Below are positions 57,948 through 64,000 of a DNA stretch of 64,000 nt, in pieces. The translations under genes were made by a program, and so were the position numbers. The notes beneath the pieces were generated by a model. It was given only the letters and a program-made list of their open reading frames with translations. It searched no databases and was not told the DNA's origin. The stretch is from Tremella fuciformis (taxonomy: Eukaryota; Basidiomycota; Tremellomycetes; Tremellales; Tremellaceae), in NCBI GenBank assembly GCA_032768795.1, contig CP136491.1:2693501-2757500 (forward strand). Reading direction: 5' to 3'. How positions within the stretch are numbered: the stretch's first letter is position 1; each line of letters starts with the position of its first letter.

Positions 57948-59699
57948 ATGCCGCCTCAGACGGCCCCGGTAGCGGCAACGTCACCCAGCACGGATGACAC
58001 CTCACAGACTCAACATCAGACGCGCCGTGCCCTCGCCCGATCGAGCATGGAAGGACTGCAGAGGTTCAAGCAGAGCTGGATCAGCGTCATGATCCTCAAA
58101 GCCGGCGTGTCCCTTGGTCAGGTGGTCACCCTCGTCGTTCTGCTTGCACTAGCCTCGGCTCTCCCTTCCCCGCTGTACGCCTCAAAGAAGCAGTCCGAGC
58201 CGAGCGATGCATGTCCCCGACCACAGTTATTCCAAGCATGGATGGGAGTCAATGCGTTCAGGCTCACGACCTGCTGGGCCATGAGCTGCTGGATGTGTGT
58301 CAGAAAGAGGCGGGCGGAACGCAGACGGCAAGATGAGGAAGAGCAGCACGCAGTCCAGGCTCAGCGAGACAAGCGAGTCTTCCTGTCTTGCTGGAGGCGA
58401 GGGACTTAGATGCACGAGGACTGACTCTTAGCCACGTCCTCGCCCGAGCACACCGCCTGCCTACCAGCACCACCCTCGCGTCACAAGTCCCGTCCCTGTC
58501 GTCGACAGTCACGAGCGCATCTTTCACGACACTCGCCGGATTCAGCTCGGACCAGCATCTCACCCCAACACCGTCCACGATATGCACCAGTCACATGGCC
58601 TCTCAGCAGACACTAGACCACTTTGGTAGCCAATCCGATCCGGACTATATGGCTTCTCAAGCAAAAACTCGTCCAGAGGGAGATGTACGGCCAAACCCCA
58701 CCCACCAGCCGGTCACGCCGAGCACGGCGTTGGAACAGACCGCTGAGACGTCTGGGACTGCAAGAGAAGCATTAGAGCAAGCACCGCCTGAAGGGAATCA
58801 AGAACCGCCAGTCGTGTCGACCTGGGCTACGAGGATGGACCGTCTCGCTCCTGTGTATGTGTTTCCATCTAGGATCGCCGAGCTAATGAGAAGGATTTCA
58901 AAAACGATGGGCTGTCTCGCATTCTCGCTTTTCGTCTGCGGTAACGTCCTGCTCTTCTACCCTGCTCCGACCAGCAGGAAGCCGACATGCTACCATGCCG
59001 CGCCCATGCTGTGGTGGGGCACCATGACTGTGGTTGGTGTCGGGTGGTTCCTGCTACTTCAGATGCTATTTGTCGCCCTCATCGTAACGGCAGGTGGCGC
59101 CGTCATCGTGGTGGGTTATCATTCCACGCCATTTCCCCTGCTCAATACTTGCAGCTGGGGCTGCAACGCCTCGGTGTCTTGCCGCCGTCTCCCACGCCTG
59201 AACCTCCCCGTCCGCCTCGGCCGTCGCCCCTCACGCCTGCCGAGGTAGCCCGTCTCCGACTCGTAATCTTCTTACCGTTCCCCGACTCCTCGAGAGCCGA
59301 ATCGAGTACAACTTCCGACACGGCTTCGCCACGCATTGATCCCAACAGACTAGCGTACCCCGGGATCTACCTCAGGGACGAGCAGACAACCTGTGCCGTC
59401 TGCCAAGAAAGCTTCGCCCCTCCTCAAGCAGTCCTCGGCATTGCGGTGTCTGGAGAGCCGCTTCGCCAGCTACCGTGCGAGCACGTGTACCATGTGAGCT
59501 TCACACGGCTGCTCGGAGACCATATGCTGACGACAAGCGTGACTGCATCGATGAGTGGCTTCTTCGTGGGAGCGGCAGTTGTCCTGCCTGCAATCGTCCT
59601 GTGAAAGAGGTGGTCGGGGAGAAGGGCCAGCTCTCAGTGCATGAGACGCACGTAGCAAGCAGTAGGTGGCGCTTGGGCTCCGGCTCAAGAGCCATGTAA
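57948..59699 (+). CDS. Membrane RING-H2 ubiquitin ligase-like protein
   Basis: One gene model of about 535 residues. Start MPPQTAPVAATSPSTDDTSQ. The first hydrophobic segments are VSLGQVVTLVVLLALASALP and WMGVNAFRLTTCWAMSCWMC, then a basic stretch. A 49-base intron (58,384-58,432) skips the in-frame TAG and continues HVLARAHRLPTSTTLAS. A second membrane pair follows: MGCLAFSLFVCGNVLLFY and WWGTMTVVGVGWFLLLQMLF with VALIVTAGGAVIV. After introns the RING-H2 finger is complete: CAVCQESFAPPQ, RQLPCEHVYHRDCIDEWLL, GSGSCPACNRPV. Known role of the class: E3 ligases of endomembranes. Joining the two halves is my choice because the splice sites fit in phase; two separate genes (boundary near 58,410-58,590) remain possible. 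Confidence 0.68.
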
Positions 59700-59854
59700 G
59701 CATATACGAAGCATTCTTGTACAGTAGCTATTTTCTGGCACCGCATCTTTCGGTATCGAGCGGAACCTTATTGGCCCCTCCCCCTTGCAACCTCGGGCCT
59801 CTTCAGATCGCTCGCTGGACGTTGTGCTTTCTCTCTTGTCTAACTCTGTCAACT

Positions 59855-60906
59855 ATGCCCGCCACCGTACTCTCCATCCAACAACGTCTCACGTCAACAT
59901 CATCCCTTCTCCTCGAACGGTCGCGAATTCTCTCTCTCAACCTTCCCGCTTCGGCCTCTTCACAAGCCCAAATCACACGGAACCTTAATACAATCAAGTC
60001 AGACCTAGCCCGACTCGCCGACGAGGCGCGTCTAGAATCGGGCGGCCTGTCTGTTGGCGGCGGCAGCGCCTCACGAGCGCGAGGGAAGGGGAAGCTCAAG
60101 GGGAAGGAGGAAGAGATAGACGAGCTTCAGAGGAGGTACGACGACTTGTTGGACATGTTGAGCGAGGATAAGGTTGGGGCGGAGCTGGCCAGGGGCTTGA
60201 GAAGGGCGCAGACTCCCTCAACTAGTGATGCAGACTCCCCGGATCAGAAAAGCCACAGCGGAATACCGCCATTGTCATCCGGCGAGTCTTCGCTGAAGCC
60301 TTTGGCGACCGATCCCCTTAGTGGGCCGGTGGGCCGCAGCTCTCCTCCCCTTTCAAACGCGAGTGACGACCTGGATGAACGGCACATTCCAAGCTTCTCG
60401 ATCGAGCCCCCTACACCTTCGGCCCCGCGCAGAGATCCAATGGATGTGAGACCGTTCAAAGACTACGACGAGGAAGAAGAACTCGAGGGAAGGGGAAACG
60501 GCTCGGCCAGCCCGAGCTCGAGGGAAATGCTACAGGACCAGCAGGAGATGATGGATGGTACGTCCGGACGAGCAGCTGGTTGCGTATGTTCTCACGATGC
60601 AGACCAAGACGAACGACTCAACCTGCTTTCGCACTCTATCGGTCGGCAAAAAGATCTCTCGATGCAGATTGGCTCAGAGCTGGACATACATCACGACCTT
60701 TTAGAGGATACTGATGCGGCTATGGATCGTACGGCAGCACGCCTTGGTAAGGCTCGTCGTAGGCTGGACAAGGTCGCCGACGATGCCAAGCAGTATGGCA
60801 AGTCCGTTCTGCAAGTCCATAATTGAGCTCATTGGCAGGGAGCACCATCACGATCGTCGTCTTGATCTTCATCCTGCTCATTCTCATCATTGTCTTCAAA
60901 ACATGA
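59855..60906 (+). CDS. SYN8: SYN8/syntaxin-8-like Qc-SNARE
   Basis: Endosomal membrane-fusion SNARE of about 320 residues. Start MPATVLSIQQRLTSTSSLLL. N-terminal helices (QAQITRNLNTIKSDLARLAD, EEIDELQRRYDDLLDMLSED), a Ser/Pro/Asp linker, then the Qc SNARE helix: REMLQDQQEMMDDQDERLNL, LSHSIGRQKDLSMQIGSELD and IHHDLLEDTDAAMDRTAARL, with the zero-layer Gln in SIGRQKDL or QIGSEL. The C-terminal anchor TITIVVLIFILLILIIVF is in a last exon joined by an intron at 60798-60838 that fits only as GC-AG. Without that splice the protein would end at a TGA near 60,826 and lack the anchor. TGA at 60904-60906. It overlaps nothing; 155 bases after the RING gene. Confidence 0.85.
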
Positions 60907-61019
60907 TACGTCAGGGGCAGAGATATTGTTGTATTGAGCATGGCCGCACGCGACATGGTTGTATGGATACATTGCATGGGCACACTGAAATGCGAGAACC
61001 TGCGTATCACGCCTCGGAT

Positions 61020-62643
61020 TTAATCTCCCCATCCTTCTTTCTTCCAACGTCCCATGAAGCCATGTGTGACACAGCGGTAAGTAGGCGTCGGACCCGTGAA
61101 GTCCCACTCGTGTGGTTGGGGAGCGGGCTGTGCAAAACTCCATTCGGGGAGCAAAACGACATCGCCTATGCGCGAGTTGCGGTCAGGCCTACGGGCAAGG
61201 TCGAGTGGGGTGACCCCATACTGCACGAGCAGGTAGCGGAATACCGCGTCGGTACTTCCATGAGCCCAGGCATGATGAGTCGGGAGAGACACGAGACTTA
61301 CAATGGTCCTGGACCAGTGAGGTCGAGCTGGCACTCAGCGACGCACTTCCACTGGGCCGGACACGAGGAAAGTGGAATAACCCGTGTTGAGGGAGGAGCT
61401 TAGGGGATCAGGTACGTACCGCACGCACAGTCCCATCCAGATTATCATGCTCCAAGCCCCTTTCTATATTTCTGATGACCGTCTCGAGCACGTCGAGCAG
61501 AATCGGATGAAAGGGTTTCGCCATGATCGTCCATTGAACCACCTGCAGCGCGCGACAGTACCCGCAGCACCAGTTGTCGCCCAATTCGCGCTCGAAGCTG
61601 TCCCATTCGATACTGGCCAAAAAGGCGATGTCCGGATCAGCCATACCACCGTGATAATCATCGGCATAATTATGCGCGGGCAAGCTCCCTCTGTCCGGTT
61701 CTTCTGTCGCGCCTCTGACATCCTCCGAGCGGGTTTGGTGAATGTACATGCCTGCACGGGCGGGATCGCGGGAGTGTGGCGCCAAGAGCTTGTACAGGGG
61801 TCCCAGAGAAGGAGGGACGAGCGACTCCCAGTCGGTCCCCCATAGGAACGGATGCGACCTGGGTTGGGTGTCGGAATCTGTATAGATTCCGCCCCAGGTG
61901 AGGACGGCGAGGTATCGCAGGACGTCGCTTTTGAGGACCGGTTTAGGGAGCGCAGCCCAGATCCGCTCAAAAGCTCGAGTTCCGTTTGCCCCTATCCCGG
62001 GCGTGCTGCCATGGACGGGAGTGGTCAGCTCGTCAAACCACGCCTGCATGCGCGCGTCATCAGCCACTTCCACCTCCCAGCCCACAGGGGCCAGCCGTTC
62101 TTCCCACCCCCTGAAACCTTCTGGCGCGCCGTCCCACCCGTCCTTACAAGTCGAAAGCACTTTGCGTCTCATAGGCTGATCAAGCAGCGGCGGCGGGACA
62201 TGTAGTGCCAGATCGGACAACATGGCGCGCAAGGGGGCCTGAGCAGGCAGACCGTCAAAGTATTCGTCGACGAATCGCGTCAGACGGGCGATGTACGCGT
62301 CCAAGTCGGGCGAGAGATCGTCGTGATCCGGAGTGCCGATAGCATGTTGCATCCGTGCACCGTCGTAATCTTTGTCCCGGAGAATCGATTGGCGTTCCTC
62401 CTCATATACCTCGACTAGCGCCTTTGGCGGGGGACCAACGGGCCGCCCAAGAGAGGCAGGCGGGGCGGGAGGGTATGCGTAGGGGCGTTGTTGGTTCTTC
62501 CATGATCGTATCCAATGAGCGTGGTTGTGAAATGCGGCGGGCAGCGGAGAGCTCCCAGAGTCAAAGAGGAGAACGTAAATGAAGACGAGTATAATTGCAG
62601 CGCTGAGCGTTATCATCAACCGAGTCGGTCGATATCGCGGCAT
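61020..62643 (-). CDS. OCH1-like alpha-1,6-mannosyltransferase (GT32)
   Basis: Type II Golgi glycosyltransferase of about 490 residues. Start MPRYRPTRLMITLSAAIILV with a signal anchor (LMITLSAAIILVFIYVLLF). Catalytic part: VLSTCKDGWDGAPEGFRGWE, DDARMQAWFDEL, LPKPVLKSDVLRYLAVLTWG with GGIYTDSDTQP, whose DSD is the metal-binding DXD. Then IMAKPFHPILLDVLETVIRN. After two introns: DLTGPGPFTDAVFRYLLVQY, DVVLLPEWSFA, and CVTHGFMGRWKKEGWGD with TAA at 61020-61022. The GPGPFTD block and DXD place it in the OCH1 branch of GT32, but the number of paralogues is unknown, so no symbol is given. Role: extending N-glycan or related outer chains (family knowledge). Confidence 0.85.
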
Positions 62644-62957
62644 CTTGACTCGACTTATGTTTCTGGTCGCCTTGGGAAGTCAACGCGAAACTTCAGACAC
62701 GTCAACACTGATGAGCAGCAGCGGTCACCGCCTGCGACGATACGCTAAACGACGGTGGCGCCGACAAAGGAGGACCCCGTCAAACCATCCCCGAGCTGAT
62801 GCGCGTTTGGATCCTTTCACTCCGCACAGCCCGCGCAGTCAGCACAAAGGTAGTCCACGATTCCGCCGGTCAGGGTTATGTTCGATCTGGGGTACATCTC
62901 TCACGCACAAAGTCAGAGGATGGATGTACAGTGGCAATACAACAGGGCCGCTCGGAT
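62644..62957. other. Short intergenic region upstream of the OCH1-like gene
   Basis: 314 bases between the OCH1-like start codon and the M28 stop, both on the minus strand. I see no gene or repeat; it must contain the promoter. Confidence 0.4.
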
Positions 62958-64000
62958 CTAGTCTGTCGGGGTAATCTCGAGTCCGGCGAGCTCGATAGCG
63001 AAGGCAACTACCAGTTTGGAGAACCTGCCGATCAGCTATATACGGAGAAAACGGTCGACGCTGACTCTTTCATGTGGGAGAAGGAGAACTCGGGTATGTC
63101 CATCGTGTCCCTGGTCGTGTGAATGTTGTGGTTCGAGTTCTCAAAGGTGCTCTCGATCCTTAGCGTCAGAGCAACCCGCAGCAAGTACAAGGAACCACTG
63201 ACGCGAAGGCCGACTGGTAACCAGCTTTTCTGAAACTAGCGTGATCAGAGCACGCATAGCCGCACTTCGTCGCAACAGGTGGAATTGCCACTAAGACTTT
63301 CAGTGCCCACAGAACTCATGATGGCGAGGAACCTACGATACATCTTGACGAGCTCCTCCATGAACAGTGTCAGGTCCGGGTCGACGAAGTCCTGGATAAT
63401 GCCAACACTCTCTTCGGTACCCGCCTTAACATAGGCAGTCATATCCATCTGCAGCATGGCCAGTACTTTCTTGCCCTCGTCCTCGTACGCCTTCGCGATG
63501 GCTTGAGAGCCGAGTAGGCCACCCTCTTCCGCTGAGTAATAGTGGAACTCGAGGGGTGTGGCAGGCGTAAAGTTGGCTTTGAGCAGTGCCGTGAGGGCCT
63601 CGAGGGATGAGGTCGTACCAGAACCATCGTCATCCGCACCGCTATCTGTCAGTAACGACCGCAGATAAGATCGTCTTGGACTAACGGAGCTGGGAGGAAG
63701 GGCCACTGGTTTGTTGAGTCCTGATGAGCGCCAACGATTGTCACGGGCCCCTTTTGAGCCTTCTTCTCGGAGGGTTTGAAGTGCACTATGATCGAGTTCT
63801 GACCCCAAGGATGCTCAAATTCCTCGACCGAGACGTCAGTGCGGGACCCAACGGCCTTCTTGATGGTGGCGAGCAGGAACTGCTGGCTCTGCTTGCCAGT
63901 CTCCGAGCGGTAGTAACGAGTCCGGAAGCTGACAATGAGCGTGGTGTCTGTGTGGAGAGACATGACGAACCTGGTGAACTTGGTGAGGAACTGCTTCATG
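62958..64000 (-). CDS. M28 zinc aminopeptidase, 5' end outside window
   Basis: Leucyl aminopeptidase-type metalloprotease; only the catalytic part is in the window. Spliced order from the right edge: [67 protein letters not shown] (zinc His and Asp), [20 protein letters not shown] (bridging Asp), [20 protein letters not shown] (catalytic Glu pair), [50 protein letters not shown] (last His ligand) and [20 protein letters not shown] before TAG at 62958-62960. Introns remove four false stops, for example 63,940-63,980 between FTS and FRTRYY. The Met at 63997-63999 is probably internal: members of the family have a secretion signal and propeptide, expected beyond 64,000. Confidence 0.88.

Overview
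The window is gene-dense nuclear DNA from a fungus, most likely a basidiomycete yeast-like species, perhaps Tremellomycetes. That placement is inference. What the sequence shows is compact genes split by many introns of about 40-50 bases, frequent CTGAC/CTAAC-type branch sites just before the acceptor, moderately high GC, short shared promoters, and fungal-type families such as MGM101, LSB5, RRP3, NIMA-type kinase and OCH1-like mannosyltransferase. No tRNA, rRNA, CRISPR array or intact transposon was found. Nearly every gene model below was spliced by hand from intron signals and protein-family continuity, so exon ends are approximate by a few codons.

Layout. 1-1,071: left edge with an unexplained cysteine-rich open frame and copies of a short dispersed repeat. 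1,072-11,628: CASP/COY1 Golgi coiled-coil protein (+), ataxin-3-like deubiquitinase (-), RRP3 helicase (-), a single-pass Ser/Thr-rich membrane protein (+), and a Kv-beta type aldo-keto reductase (-). 12,023-14,731: tandem pair of LigB-type extradiol dioxygenases. 14,939-25,142: UBC9 (-), an unrecognised multi-pass membrane protein (+), a type IIC P-type ATPase (-), and a divergent pair SNIP1/PML1 (-) and YAF9 (+). 25,375-35,865: Golgi glycosyltransferase (+), MGM101 (-), APN2 (-), CMK1 (+), NUP84 (-). 36,235-46,833: unknown coiled-coil protein (+), Ariadne RBR ubiquitin ligase (-), LSB5 (+), COQ6 (-), NIMA-family kinase (+). 47,113-52,153: PCK1 (-) and bifunctional PFK-2/FBPase-2 (-), the two sides of the glycolysis/gluconeogenesis switch, in tandem. 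52,154-53,337: a GC-poor, hairpin-bearing island with another copy of the dispersed repeat. 53,338-64,000: KU70 (+), glyoxalase I (-), a membrane RING-H2 protein (+), SYN8-type Qc-SNARE (+), OCH1-like mannosyltransferase (-), and an M28 aminopeptidase cut by the right edge (-).

Most genes are housekeeping and do not form one pathway. The most unusual observations are these: (i) a perfect 175-bp duplication at 36,002-36,176 and 56,971-57,145 that lies just upstream of two unrelated start codons, in the same orientation relative to each gene, which looks like promoter duplication; (ii) three introns in APN2, PFK26 and SYN8 that fit only as GC-AG introns, all with donor G|GCAAGT and all in phase 1; (iii) the duplicated extradiol dioxygenases, one with an N-terminal membrane anchor and one whose anchor is cut off by an in-frame TAG; (iv) a short dispersed repeat in two GC-poor islands 52 kb apart. 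No complete new defence or mobile system was recognised.
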